From positions 2,170,001 to 2,234,000 of the forward strand of contig CP093061.1 in the NCBI GenBank assembly GCA_029027265.1: a stretch of 64,000 nucleotides of DNA, in the 5' to 3' direction. Source of the DNA: Sulfurospirillum_A sp029027265 (GTDB lineage Bacteria; Campylobacterota; Campylobacteria; Campylobacterales; Sulfurospirillaceae). How positions within the stretch are numbered: the first letter of the stretch is position 1; each line of letters opens with the position of its first letter. Below are positions 43,980 through 53,877 of this stretch, one piece after another. The notes beneath the pieces are model-generated. The model searched no databases. It saw only the letters and a program-made list of their open reading frames with translations, and was not told where the DNA came from. The translations under genes and the position numbers were made by a program.

Positions 43980-44709
43980 TTATTTCTCCTCTTATATCTC
44001 CAAAAAACAGTACATCTTTCAAAATGGCTTGTTTACAAAGTCCATCAGCTCCAAGATTTATAAGAAGTTCACCCTTGTCACTTGCAAATATATCATCATT
44101 AACTATCACTTTCATCAAATGACCACTTTCCCAATTTAAATCACTACTTCTTTTAAGAGGCATGACATCTATCCTGCCATCTGTTTTGTTTGCTCCTACT
44201 GCATAAAACTTGGAAGCTGATTTGACTTCGAGACTAGGTAGCATGTTTTTAAAGTTGAAAAACAAAGAAAGAAGATCATTTGGAGCGTAATAATCTCCAT
44301 CTTTTTTCTCATGACTCACACTCTCTCCTCTATACTTTGTTTGCTCTACATATAACGCTTTTTCAGCGTGTGAAAAAATGTATTTTTTTATATCTTTTTT
44401 CAGTACAGTTTCTCCCTCGTAGCTTGAATATCTCTGCACCGTTTTTTCATAAAATTCTGGAACTAAGATTCCATCATCATCAACATTACCAGAACTCACA
44501 TACCACTCTTCTCTCTCCCCGCTAAGTAAATTTGCCATACCTGTTGTTTTTGCGTGGATTGTTATTTTATACTTTTTATTCTCTACATGTAGATTAGTTT
44601 TTGCAATCCCAATTTGACCAAATATCCCAAAAGATACTTTGTACTTGGCACTTATGTCAGTTGCCATTAGAGATGAAACAAAAATAAATATCAAAATTAT
44701 ATGACTCAA
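43972..44709 (-). CDS. DUF3108-family periplasmic protein
   Basis: 245 residues: signal peptide (HIILIFIFVSSLMATD) then a beta-rich domain with YKVSFGIFGQIGIAKT, SGEREEWYVSSG and NDLLSLFFNFKNM, matching DUF3108. Function unknown; family members are thought to be envelope proteins. Confidence 0.75.
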   Translation of the reverse strand: MSHIILIFIFVSSLMATDISAKYKVSFGIFGQIGIAKTNLHVENKKYKITIHAKTTGMANLLSGEREEWYVSSGNVDDDGILVPEFYEKTVQRYSSYEGETVLKKDIKKYIFSHAEKALYVEQTKYRGESVSHEKKDGDYYAPNDLLSLFFNFKNMLPSLEVKSASKFYAVGANKTDGRIDVMPLKRSSDLNWESGHLMKVIVNDDIFASDKGELLINLGADGLCKQAILKDVLFFGDIRGEIID

Positions 44710-44789
44710 AGTCAGTTCCTTATATATAATGTTTTCTATTATACAAAAAATTGTGTTAGAATTCGTTTATCTTTTTATAAAGGCCATTG

Positions 44790-45866
44790 ATGAAAGAACT
44801 TTTAGAATACACAATATTTAATATAAAAACTACAGATATTATTATATCTATTGGCATATTGTTTATAGCTTATTTTTTCAAAGTACAATTCTCAAAAATA
44901 ATTCTTAAAAACCTACAACTATTAACATCAAAAACTAAAACAAACCTTGATGACAAACTACTGGGTATTATCGAACCTCCTTTAAAATTTTCAGTGCTTA
45001 TTTTGGGATTCTACTTAGCAGAACAATGGATAAATATCGAAGGGTTTCAAGTAATTGCAACAAGTATTTTAAAAACGCTTATTGTATTTACAATATTTTG
45101 GACACTTTATCGTGCTATTAATGAGTTCTCGTATATTTTTACAACATTTTCATCAAAATTTGGTAAAAGTTTAAGTGAAGATATATCAAACTTTATAATC
45201 AAATTTTTAAAAGTAATTATATTAATCATAGGTTCTATGACCATATTAGAAGGCTGGGGTATCAATGTTGGTGCTTTTGTCGCATCACTTGGTCTTATAG
45301 GTATGGCATTTGCCTTGGCTGCAAAAGATACGGCAGCAAATCTATTTGGCTCATTAGTCATTTTCTCTGATAAACCTTTTAAAAAAGGTGATTGGATTTT
45401 AACTCCTGATGTGGAGGGAACAATAGAGAGAATAGGCATACGCTCAACTAGAGTAAGAACTTTTGCTCAAGCACTAGTAAGTGTACCAAATGCTGTTATT
45501 GCCAACTCAGCCATCACCAACTGGTCTCTAATGGGCAAAAGAAGAATAAAAATGAGACTAGGACTCACTTACTCAACAAATGCAACTCAAATGGAAAATA
45601 TACTAGATGATTTAAGGCAAATGCTCAAAAAACATCCCGATGTTCACCAAGATACTATTATGATTTATTTTGATAAGTTTGAAAACAGTTCACTTAGTCT
45701 ATTTTGTTATTTTTTCAGTACTACTACCGTCTGGGCAGAGTATCTTCAAGTTAGAGAAAATATTAATCTAAAAATGATGAAAATCATAGAAAACAATGGA
45801 GCATCATTTGCATTTCCAAGTCAATCTGTGTATGTTGAGAGTATGCCAAAAAATGAGATGATTTAG
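44790..45866 (+). CDS. MscS-family mechanosensitive channel
   Basis: 358 residues. Three to four N-terminal membrane segments, then the pore helix and MscS core VGAFVASLGLIGMAFALAAK followed by DTAANLFGSLVIFSDKPFKKGDWI and the beta domain TVEGTIERIGIRSTRVR-like stretch (here VEGTIERIGIRSTRVRTF). Start ATG at 44790 after AAAGG. Opens under hypo-osmotic stress. Confidence 0.88.
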   Translation: MKELLEYTIFNIKTTDIIISIGILFIAYFFKVQFSKIILKNLQLLTSKTKTNLDDKLLGIIEPPLKFSVLILGFYLAEQWINIEGFQVIATSILKTLIVFTIFWTLYRAINEFSYIFTTFSSKFGKSLSEDISNFIIKFLKVIILIIGSMTILEGWGINVGAFVASLGLIGMAFALAAKDTAANLFGSLVIFSDKPFKKGDWILTPDVEGTIERIGIRSTRVRTFAQALVSVPNAVIANSAITNWSLMGKRRIKMRLGLTYSTNATQMENILDDLRQMLKKHPDVHQDTIMIYFDKFENSSLSLFCYFFSTTTVWAEYLQVRENINLKMMKIIENNGASFAFPSQSVYVESMPKNEMI

Positions 45867-47185
45867 TGAAAAAAGTTCTTATATTTTTAACATTTATTTC
45901 ACTGCTAAATGCCGATATAAACATAAAAAATGCTTGGCAAAAAGTTCTACATGTAAACGAAGGACTTAAAGCTTCACAAGCAGAAGTTGACCATGCAATT
46001 GAGCTTAAAAATGCAACTGACTCTCTCTACCTTCCTGAAATTAGCGTGAGTGGAAGTTACACTAGACTTGAAAAAGAACTAGCTATCGAAGATGAGATAC
46101 CAATTCCTATTTTAGGTTCTATCCCACTTCACCTTTCTCTTCAAGACCAAGATGTTTTTATGTCAAATCTATCTGTTCTATGGCCAATCTACACAGGTGG
46201 AAAAATAGATGCTGCGAGTGATGTCTACGAAGCAAAACAATTAGAAGCCGAAGCAAAACACCACATGGAAAAAGATAAAACCTTTTTAAATCTTATAAAA
46301 ATTTACTATGGTGTTGTTATGAGTGAAGCAATACTGAACACAAGAGTAGAAGCCCAACACGCACTAAAACTACACTTCGAGAATGCAAAAAAACTAAAAG
46401 AACAGGGGCAAATAGCAATAATAGAGTTACTAAATGCGGAGGTTAAACTAGACTCTGCAAAAATAGAGACTACAAAAGCTCGTCACAAGCACGAAATAAC
46501 CAAACTCGCTCTTGCCGATATGCTTGGTTCCCGTGAATTACCAACTTCTCATCTTTTTGTAGATAGTTTGGTACAAAACGAACAAGAACTAAAGTCACAA
46601 ATGTTAGAGAACTACGCTGGACTTGATGTATTAAAGTCCAAACAATCACAAATTAATGCGCATATTACTATAGAAAAGTCAGCTTATTATCCTACATTTT
46701 TTGCATTTGGGAGTTACCTTTTATATAAAGATGATTCACCTCTTGTGGATATGACACCTGATTGGATGGCAGGAGTGGGAGTAAAATTTAATATACTTTC
46801 ACGTGAAGGTAAAAGCGAAAAACTTGCAGCTGCCAAAATAATGAAAAACCGCCTAGTTCATACACTAAACCAAGCACAAAGCGACCTTTCACTTCTTGTA
46901 GAAAAAACATACAAAGAGATGATTCAATACAAAACAGAGTATGATGCTTTAAACTCATCTTTAGCTCTTGCTCATGAAAACTTACGATTAAGAGAGTTGG
47001 CTTTTAAAGAGGGTCTTGCAACTTCTGTAGATGTAGTTGATGCTCAAATGTTTTTAACAGGAGCAAAAACAAAAAGACTAAATGCAATTTATAATTACGT
47101 TCAAAAGATTTCACAACTTGCGGTTTTAAGTGGCAATAGTGAGCTATTTTTTGAACTAGAACAGACTTCCATGGAGATAAAATGA
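45866..47185 (+). CDS. TolC-family outer-membrane efflux protein
   Basis: 439 residues, GTG start overlapping the mscS stop. Signal peptide (KKVLIFLTFISLLNAD), two OEP repeats with long coiled-coil helices, and SVSGSYTRLEKE / FLNLIKIYYGVVMSEAIL segments. Forms the outer-membrane channel of the exporter encoded by the next three genes, to which it is linked by 4-base overlaps. Confidence 0.88.
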   Translation: MKKVLIFLTFISLLNADINIKNAWQKVLHVNEGLKASQAEVDHAIELKNATDSLYLPEISVSGSYTRLEKELAIEDEIPIPILGSIPLHLSLQDQDVFMSNLSVLWPIYTGGKIDAASDVYEAKQLEAEAKHHMEKDKTFLNLIKIYYGVVMSEAILNTRVEAQHALKLHFENAKKLKEQGQIAIIELLNAEVKLDSAKIETTKARHKHEITKLALADMLGSRELPTSHLFVDSLVQNEQELKSQMLENYAGLDVLKSKQSQINAHITIEKSAYYPTFFAFGSYLLYKDDSPLVDMTPDWMAGVGVKFNILSREGKSEKLAAAKIMKNRLVHTLNQAQSDLSLLVEKTYKEMIQYKTEYDALNSSLALAHENLRLRELAFKEGLATSVDVVDAQMFLTGAKTKRLNAIYNYVQKISQLAVLSGNSELFFELEQTSMEIK

Positions 47186-48156
47186 ATAAAATACTAATAA
47201 TAATTTCTTTGCTTATAGCAGGTCTTATTCTTTGGGTAGGAGCTACTTTTTATAAAGCATATCAACCAAAACCACTTACTCTTCAAGGCGAAATAGATGC
47301 ACAAACATATAACATCTCATCAAAAGTAGCTGGTCGTATTAGCCAAATTGATGTCAAAAAAGGTGATCAAGTAAAAGTTGGAGATTTTATTTTTGCAATA
47401 AACTCAGATGAAGTCAGAGCGAAACTGAAACAAGCTCTTGCTTCAAAAGATGTGGCAGAGGCTGTTAAAAACAAAGCAGATAGTGGAGCAAGAGTCCAAG
47501 AAATAGAAGCTTCAAAAAGTCAATTCCAAAAAGCTGAAGCTGCACAAAAACTTATGCAAACAACGTATAAACGTATAAAAAAGCTCTATGAAGAGGGTGT
47601 TTTATCTCAACAAAAACACGATGAAGTCTACACAAAGCTACAAGCTTCAAAGTATACTTCAAATGAAGCAAGACAGCTCTACATCATGGCAAAAGAGGGA
47701 GCAAGAAGCGAAGATAAAAGAGCTGCCTTAGCTAAAGAAAAGGTTTATGAGGGGAAAATAGATGAAGTAGAAGCTTATGTAAAAGAGTTAAATCTCTACT
47801 CCTTTCATAATGGTGAAGTAACCTCTGTTCTTATCCATGAGGGCGAACTAGCACCTACAGGATTTCCTGTAGTAACATTGACAAACATGAGTGACTCATG
47901 GGCTAGATTTACAGTTAGAGAGGACCTACTCCCTGCTTTCAAAAAAGGCAAAATATTTAGTGTAAAACTACCTGGGCTTAATAACGAAACTTACGAATTT
48001 GAAGTAACTTTCATCTCAGTTATGGGAAACTTTGCTATATGGAAAGCACCACAAGCTGGCAAAGGCTTCGATATGAAAAGCTTTGAAGTTCATATGACTC
48101 CAACTAAACCAATCAAAGACCTAAGAGTTGGCATGAGTGTTTTACTAGAGTTATGA
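47182..48156 (+). CDS. HlyD-family periplasmic adaptor protein
   Basis: 324 residues. N-terminal anchor (KILIIISLLIAGLILWVGA), biotinyl-lipoyl-like halves (ISSKVAGRISQIDVKKGDQV and NGEVTSVLIHEGELAPTG) and an alpha-hairpin between (about 85-190). Connects the inner-membrane permeases to the TolC-like channel. Confidence 0.88.
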   Translation: MNKILIIISLLIAGLILWVGATFYKAYQPKPLTLQGEIDAQTYNISSKVAGRISQIDVKKGDQVKVGDFIFAINSDEVRAKLKQALASKDVAEAVKNKADSGARVQEIEASKSQFQKAEAAQKLMQTTYKRIKKLYEEGVLSQQKHDEVYTKLQASKYTSNEARQLYIMAKEGARSEDKRAALAKEKVYEGKIDEVEAYVKELNLYSFHNGEVTSVLIHEGELAPTGFPVVTLTNMSDSWARFTVREDLLPAFKKGKIFSVKLPGLNNETYEFEVTFISVMGNFAIWKAPQAGKGFDMKSFEVHMTPTKPIKDLRVGMSVLLEL

Positions 48157-49274
48157 TAAATGCTTTTAAATTAGAGCTTTTGGAGATAAAAAACTCATTT
48201 TATCTCTTCTCTTTGCTAACTTGGATTCCACTTGTTAGTTTTTTACTTATAATTGCTATCTTTAATAAAGGCGTTGTAAGGGATTTACATATTACAGTAG
48301 TTGACCATGACAACAGCAAACTTTCTCGCAAAATCATAATGCAAATAGATGCAAACTCCGCTCTACATGTAAAAGGAATTCAAGCAAATTTAAAACAAGC
48401 AGGCATAGATATATCTTCTGGAAATATTTATGCAACTGTTGTAATACCAAAATACTTTGAAAAAGATGTTTTACAGAAGAAACAACCACAAATAACAGCA
48501 TTTATAAACACTCAATACTTACTCATTGGAAAGATGATAAATTCTGCACTAAGCTCAACCATACAACAAAGCTCTGCACGAGTAGAATTTGTGTCAAACC
48601 TAAGAAAAGATGGACAGTTTTCAACTGCTGAAAACTTAGCTTCTCCCATTAGTATTCAAGTTACTCCATTTTTCAATACCTACCAAAACTACTTTTTATT
48701 TTTAGTAACAGCTATAATACCTACACTTTTACAAGTACTTATAGCATTAGCTCTTATAGCTTCGATTGGCAAAACATTTAAAGAAAAAAAAGAAAAAGAG
48801 TTTTTTAAAAATGGAATAGTAGGTGCACTTATAGGGAAAACTCTACCTTACACACTTGCTTTTTTGGGTTGGGGAGTTATGTTTCTTCTTTACATGTACG
48901 GTTACGAAACATGGGAATTTCAAGGCTCTTTTGGAGTAACTTTTTTAGCACTACTTCTTATGATTTTAGCTTACGAAGGAATTGCATTGAGCTTTTTTGT
49001 AATTAGCTTTGACTCTGTCAGAGCACTTAGTCTTGCAGCACTTTATACCGCTCCTGCTTTTGCTTTTTTAGGTATTACATTCCCCGTGAGCAGTATGCCT
49101 GAGTTTGCTGTTGTTTGGCACAACCTCTTGCCAATCTCACACTACCTAAAAATCCAAATTTCACAGGCTAGTTATGGTGCCCCTGTGAGTGAAATTGTCC
49201 CACTTCTTCTAAATCTTATTTGCTTTTTACCAATGTGGATTTTTGTAATTTTAAAACTTAGGAAAAAAGTATGA
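48153..49274 (+). CDS. ABC-2-type transporter permease
   Basis: 373 residues. One N-terminal membrane segment, a periplasmic domain (about 40-170, DHDNSKLSRKIIMQID) and five C-terminal segments, the YhhJ/YadH ABC-2 layout. Paired with the next gene, which has the same design. No ATP-binding gene occurs in the operon. Confidence 0.85.
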   Translation: MINAFKLELLEIKNSFYLFSLLTWIPLVSFLLIIAIFNKGVVRDLHITVVDHDNSKLSRKIIMQIDANSALHVKGIQANLKQAGIDISSGNIYATVVIPKYFEKDVLQKKQPQITAFINTQYLLIGKMINSALSSTIQQSSARVEFVSNLRKDGQFSTAENLASPISIQVTPFFNTYQNYFLFLVTAIIPTLLQVLIALALIASIGKTFKEKKEKEFFKNGIVGALIGKTLPYTLAFLGWGVMFLLYMYGYETWEFQGSFGVTFLALLLMILAYEGIALSFFVISFDSVRALSLAALYTAPAFAFLGITFPVSSMPEFAVVWHNLLPISHYLKIQISQASYGAPVSEIVPLLLNLICFLPMWIFVILKLRKKV

Positions 49275-50413
49275 GTTTTTTTGAAGTCCTAAAGTTTGAA
49301 TTTAAAAATACATTTACGAACATTCCTATAGTCTTGACTATAATCGGGGGAGTTATACTCTACTCATTTTTCTATCCCCAGCCCTACTCTAATGAGATTG
49401 TAAAAACACTAAAAGTAAGTGTAGTAGACTTAGACAAAAGTGAGCTTTCAAGAAAACTTATATACTCACTTAATGCAACTCCTCAGATAAAAGTAGCTAG
49501 ACAAGATATGAGTAGCAATGATGCAAAACAAGCACTCATAGAGAAAAAAGTGAGCGGTATCATAATAATACCGGCTCATTTTAAAAGAGATTTGGCTTTA
49601 CATGTAAGTCCTACTATTGCTATTGGAGCTGATGCAAATTACTTCTTGATTTATGGTAGCATTGTTGAGGGAGCTTTCAAAAGTATATTTACACAATCCG
49701 CTGGTATAAAAGTGGGTAATCTGCTTTTACAGAACACTCCTTTACGAACTGCAAAAGAGTCTTTTAGTCCCTACTCTTTAAAAACTATCAATCTTTTTAA
49801 TGTAGACATGAGTTATACTTACTACGTCATACCCGCAGTTTTTATACTCATATTACAACAAACCATGCTTATGGGGCTAGGAATACTTGGAGGATTTTAT
49901 GCACAAAGCAAAGAAAAATATACTGCACCCGTATGGATGAAAATAAGTAGTAGAACTCTGATTTTTGGTACTCTTTTCTTTACTCATATACTCTTTTACT
50001 TCGGTTTTTCATTTGATTTTTTTCATATACCTCATTTAGCTAGTGCCTATAATATAGTTACTTTTGGAGTTCCATTTATACTCTCTACTATATTTCTGGG
50101 GATTTTATTTGGTGGACTTCTTAAAAACCAAGAGAGTGCAACACCTGTCATACTTTTAACCTCTTTGCCCCTCATATTTAGTGCAGGGTTCATCTGGCCA
50201 AAAGAGGCTATACCTGAATTTATAACCTACTTTTCACTCTTTTTCCCAAGCACTCCAGCGATGCAAGGATTTTTAAAATTAAATCAAATGGGAGCTGAGT
50301 TTAGTAGTATTTTGGTGCAGTATGGAATTCTTTGGTTACAAGTTATTTTGTATCTGTTGTTGTCTATTTATGTTTTGAGACGCAATGAATATAACCATTC
50401 ACCTCATCAGTAA
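49271..50413 (+). CDS. ABC-2-type transporter permease
   Basis: 380 residues, paralogue of the preceding permease (DLDKSELSRKLIYSLN matches DHDNSKLSRKIIMQID). Six membrane segments in the same pattern. The 3' end overlaps the convergent gene by 50 bases. Confidence 0.85.
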   Translation: MSFFEVLKFEFKNTFTNIPIVLTIIGGVILYSFFYPQPYSNEIVKTLKVSVVDLDKSELSRKLIYSLNATPQIKVARQDMSSNDAKQALIEKKVSGIIIIPAHFKRDLALHVSPTIAIGADANYFLIYGSIVEGAFKSIFTQSAGIKVGNLLLQNTPLRTAKESFSPYSLKTINLFNVDMSYTYYVIPAVFILILQQTMLMGLGILGGFYAQSKEKYTAPVWMKISSRTLIFGTLFFTHILFYFGFSFDFFHIPHLASAYNIVTFGVPFILSTIFLGILFGGLLKNQESATPVILLTSLPLIFSAGFIWPKEAIPEFITYFSLFFPSTPAMQGFLKLNQMGAEFSSILVQYGILWLQVILYLLLSIYVLRRNEYNHSPHQ

Positions 50414-50960
50414 AATCAATTAACTGATAGTTTATAGTACTTCTTTCCACTCGTGCAGAGTCATCTTTAACTCCCCAAAAAATCACTTTTAGAGATAAAT
50501 ACTGATCTTTATATTTTATTCTCGTAAACTCAGGAACCAAGTAATGTTCATACGCATCACCATCCCATTTTATCCAAGGTCCTTCAAAGTCACTTGTTAT
50601 CATATCTGCTAAAACAAGAGTCTCTTCTTTGCTTGATTCTAATTGAGCAATATTGACTTCATCTACTTTAGCTTTTTGGTTTAGTTTATAGTTCCAAAAA
50701 CCCATTACTTTAGGGTAAGTATAAGCTCTATACGTTGTGTAACTATCACTCTTATAAAAGTACTCTTTATTTTGAGTAAATCCTAGCTTTTCATACTCTT
50801 TGGAAGTTCCAAACAGAGATACATCTTTAAAATTAGTTTCTATCAAATCTTCTAAAAAATCAGAAGAGTTTGCGAACTTGTTTGGACTAAATTCATCAGC
50901 ACAATCATCTGCAAAAAGCAATGAAGACAATATGGTTACTGTAAATATAAATTTTTTCAT
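50364..50960 (-). CDS. exported protein of unknown function
   Basis: 198 residues with a signal peptide (KKFIFTVTILSSLLFADD) and two Cys (DDCADE and IHCVS) that could bond. No domain recognised. It runs into the permease gene on the other strand, which suggests tight packing rather than shared function. Confidence 0.55.
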   Translation of the reverse strand: MKKFIFTVTILSSLLFADDCADEFSPNKFANSSDFLEDLIETNFKDVSLFGTSKEYEKLGFTQNKEYFYKSDSYTTYRAYTYPKVMGFWNYKLNQKAKVDEVNIAQLESSKEETLVLADMITSDFEGPWIKWDGDAYEHYLVPEFTRIKYKDQYLSLKVIFWGVKDDSARVERSTINYQLIDFTDEVNGYIHCVSKHK

Positions 50961-51042
50961 AACAGAGTATACAAAAACTTGACTTATTTACAATCATATG
51001 ATAAACTTTTCATATGAATAAAATTACATATGAAGGAATGGA

Positions 51043-51258
51043 ATGAAAAAAACATATAAAGCACAAAATATCAACTGCATAAACTGCATAAACTGCTCAA
51101 ACCTTATAAAAGGTTCACTTGAAGATGAGTTTGGGGACATAACAGTAAACTTAGAGACAGAACCAAAAGAAGTAACTGTTGAGATTAAAGATGAAAAAAG
51201 TGAAGCACACTTCATCAATGAGATGGCAAATATAGGTTTTAATATAATTGATAAATAA
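51043..51258 (+). CDS. heavy-metal-associated (HMA) domain protein with a triple Cys motif
   Basis: 71 residues, a single ferredoxin-like HMA domain. The metal loop reads NINCINCINCSNLIK, giving CxxCxxC where a single CxxC is normal, from a 9-bp tandem duplication (AACTGCATA). Likely a copper chaperone or trap for the CopA encoded downstream. AAGGAATGGA lies before the ATG. Confidence 0.78.
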   Translation: MKKTYKAQNINCINCINCSNLIKGSLEDEFGDITVNLETEPKEVTVEIKDEKSEAHFINEMANIGFNIIDK

Positions 51259-51613
51259 TCAACTTATACGCTCTTGTTGTGAAGATGAAAGCTTCATACC
51301 AGACATACAAAGAACTCTTCCCAATAAAGAAGAGTTAGTAAGTATAACTAACATATACAAAGCATTAAGTGACCCAACTAGAGTTAAAATACTCTTTGCA
51401 CTTTTAAAGTACGAAATATGTGTAGGAGAAATGGTAAACTTACTAAGTTTACCCCAATCTCATGTATCACATCAGCTCAGAGTCCTTAAAAAATATAACA
51501 TAGTAACTTTTAGCAAAGATAAAAAAATGTCTTTTTACAGAATCATAAATGATGAAATAAAAGAGTTACTTCATACTGCACTAAAGGCAATAAAATGTCA
51601 AAAGAAAAAATAA
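51248..51613 (+). CDS. ArsR/SmtB-family metal-sensing repressor
   Basis: 121 residues from a TTG start overlapping the HMA gene. Winged helix with ALSDPTRVKILFALLKYEIC, VGEMVNLLSLPQSHVSHQLRVLKKY. The CC pair near residue 10 and the Cys in EICVG are at positions used by CadC/CmtR-type sensors for thiolate metal binding. Ends inside the copA start (19-base overlap). Probably represses this operon until metal is present. Confidence 0.85.
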   Translation: MINNQLIRSCCEDESFIPDIQRTLPNKEELVSITNIYKALSDPTRVKILFALLKYEICVGEMVNLLSLPQSHVSHQLRVLKKYNIVTFSKDKKMSFYRIINDEIKELLHTALKAIKCQKKK

Positions 51614-53772
51614 ACCTAAACATATCAGGTATGACCTGCGTAAACTGTTCAAATGGCATAGAAAGAGTTGTAAACAAGATGGACGGTTTGGAGCTTTCTA
51701 AAGTAAATTTTACTTCAAACAGTGGTGAGTTTACAATAGACACTGAAAAACTAGACAAAGCTAAACTCATAGCCAAGATAAAAAAACTAGGTTATGGCGT
51801 CGAAGAAAATATAGAAGCACTAGAAATTGCTAAAAAAGAGAGTTATAAAAAACTTAAAGCTCTATTTTTTGTTGCTGCCTCTTTTAGTGTCTATATATTT
51901 GCATTTATGTTTTTTCCACTTACTATGGTAAACAACAACTATATTATTTTTGCTCTTGCAACTGTAGTTCAGTTTTACCCAGGACTACGCTTTTATTCCC
52001 TCGCATACAAAGCACTGAGTAATAGAAACTACGATATGAATGTACTTGTTGCACTCGGAACTAGTGCGGCTTACTTTTACTCTGCTGCTGTTGTTCTTTT
52101 CCCTGACATGTTTCCAGAGCATCTTCGCTTTATGTACTTTGATGGAGCAGCTGTTATAATTACTTTTATACTCCTAGGACGACTTCTTGAAGAGAGAAGC
52201 AAGGCAAAAGCTACTGACTTTTTAAAGTCCCTCATGAATTTAGCACCTCAAAATGCAAACTTAATAACCAAAAATGGTGATATAAAAGTAGTCTTAGCAA
52301 AAGATCTACATGTAAACGATATTGTGCTTATAAAACAAGGTGAAAAAGTTTCTACAGATGCTCTCATAATTAAAGGAGAAGCTGATATAGACACTTCAAT
52401 GATAACCGGTGAACCAATGCCAGTTTTCAAAACTGTGGGTGATGAAGTTATAGCAGGAACAATTAACAAAACAGGAACTCTTCAAGTTAAGGTTCAAAAG
52501 CTAAGTTCAGACACAACACTATCAAAAATCATAGCTCTACTAAACGAAGCAGGAAGTAAAAAACTACCAATCGCTAGATTTGCAGACAAGGTAGCAAATA
52601 TCTTTGTGCCAACAGTCATAGGCATTTCAATAGTAACTTTTTTAGTTTGGTATTTTGTTGTAGGAGACAGTTTTGGAGCTATTTTAGCTTCTATATCTGT
52701 TCTTATCATCTCTTGTCCTTGCGCGCTTGGACTTGCTACCCCTATAGCTATTGTAAGTTCTGTTGGTAAAGGTGCTCACGAAGGAATCCTTATCAAAAAT
52801 CCTGAAATATTGGAAATCATCAAAGATATAAAATATGCAATTTTTGATAAAACAGGAACTTTAACTAAGGGCGAAATTTCAGTAAAAGATATGCTTATAG
52901 ATGAAAAATATTTAAGCCTAATAGCTTCAGCAGAACTGCAAAGTGAACACCCAATAAGCCTAGCTATAGTCAAGTATGCTAAAGAAAAAGGTATGCTAGT
53001 AGATGAACAAATTGAAGATTTAAGCATTCAAGCAGGTCTTGGTATAAGTGCTACTTGTAAAGGACAAAAAATTTTAGTAGGCAACCTAACCCTACTAGAA
53101 AAAAACAAAGTTAAAATCAACCAAAAAATCTTAGAAAGTTTTGAAAAAATTCTTAGTGAAGGAAATGGAGCTGTCTTAGCTAGTATAGGCGATGAATGCA
53201 TAGGTGTGATTTCACTTGAAGACAGTCTAAAAGATGGTGCTAGTGAGCTTATAGCAGCTCTTAAAGAGAAAAATATAGTATCTATTTTACTCACAGGCGA
53301 TAACGAAGTAACCGCTAAAAAAATAGCTGCTAAAATTGGTATTGATTTAGTTTACGCAGGTGTTATGCCAGATGAAAAGTACAAAATTATAAAAGAGTTT
53401 CAAGAGAAGTCAAAAGTGATGTTTGTTGGAGACGGCATAAACGATAGCGTATCAATTAAACAAGCCGACATAGGAGTCGCTCTAAACTCAGGTTCTGACA
53501 TCACAAAAGATGCAGGTGACATAATCTTAATTAACAATCAACTAAGTTCAGTTTTAAAAAGCATAAACCTCTCTAGTAAAACAATGACCATCATAAAACA
53601 AAACCTCTTTTGGGCATTTTTTTATAATGCTCTTGGAATCCCACTAGCTGCTGGAGTTTTATACCCCATTATAGGGGTTATGTTAAGTCCAATGTATGCG
53701 GGAATTACTATGAGTTTTAGTTCAGTTACAGTTGTGCTAAATTCTCTTAGATTAAAGTTCGCAAAGCTTTAA
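51595..53772 (+). CDS. copA: copper-translocating P1B-type ATPase
   Basis: 725 residues. N-terminal HMA domain (ISGMTCVNCSNGIE), eight membrane segments, TGEPMPV actuator loop, SCPCALGLATP transport site, DKTGTLTKGE phosphorylation site, SEHPISLAI HP motif and VGDGINDSVSIKQAD. Exports Cu(I) from the cytoplasm. Last gene of the HMA-arsR-copA module. Confidence 0.92.
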   Translation: MSKEKINLNISGMTCVNCSNGIERVVNKMDGLELSKVNFTSNSGEFTIDTEKLDKAKLIAKIKKLGYGVEENIEALEIAKKESYKKLKALFFVAASFSVYIFAFMFFPLTMVNNNYIIFALATVVQFYPGLRFYSLAYKALSNRNYDMNVLVALGTSAAYFYSAAVVLFPDMFPEHLRFMYFDGAAVIITFILLGRLLEERSKAKATDFLKSLMNLAPQNANLITKNGDIKVVLAKDLHVNDIVLIKQGEKVSTDALIIKGEADIDTSMITGEPMPVFKTVGDEVIAGTINKTGTLQVKVQKLSSDTTLSKIIALLNEAGSKKLPIARFADKVANIFVPTVIGISIVTFLVWYFVVGDSFGAILASISVLIISCPCALGLATPIAIVSSVGKGAHEGILIKNPEILEIIKDIKYAIFDKTGTLTKGEISVKDMLIDEKYLSLIASAELQSEHPISLAIVKYAKEKGMLVDEQIEDLSIQAGLGISATCKGQKILVGNLTLLEKNKVKINQKILESFEKILSEGNGAVLASIGDECIGVISLEDSLKDGASELIAALKEKNIVSILLTGDNEVTAKKIAAKIGIDLVYAGVMPDEKYKIIKEFQEKSKVMFVGDGINDSVSIKQADIGVALNSGSDITKDAGDIILINNQLSSVLKSINLSSKTMTIIKQNLFWAFFYNALGIPLAAGVLYPIIGVMLSPMYAGITMSFSSVTVVLNSLRLKFAKL

Positions 53773-53778
53773 AAAAAA

Positions 53779-53809
53779 CTTTACATGTAGAGGTTTTCTA
53801 CATGTAAAG
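53779..53809 (+). terminator. terminator hairpin built from two TACATGTA motifs
   Basis: CTTTACATGTAG (53779-53790) is exactly complementary to CTACATGTAAAG (53798-53809) across a 7-base loop, just after copA. Each arm is a full copy of the octamer that recurs through the window. No long T-run follows, so termination efficiency is uncertain. Confidence 0.6.
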
Positions 53810-53877
53810 CCTCTCATCAAATATACAGCAAATAAATGCTAAAATAAATACAAAATATAATCTAAAGATAAATTACA

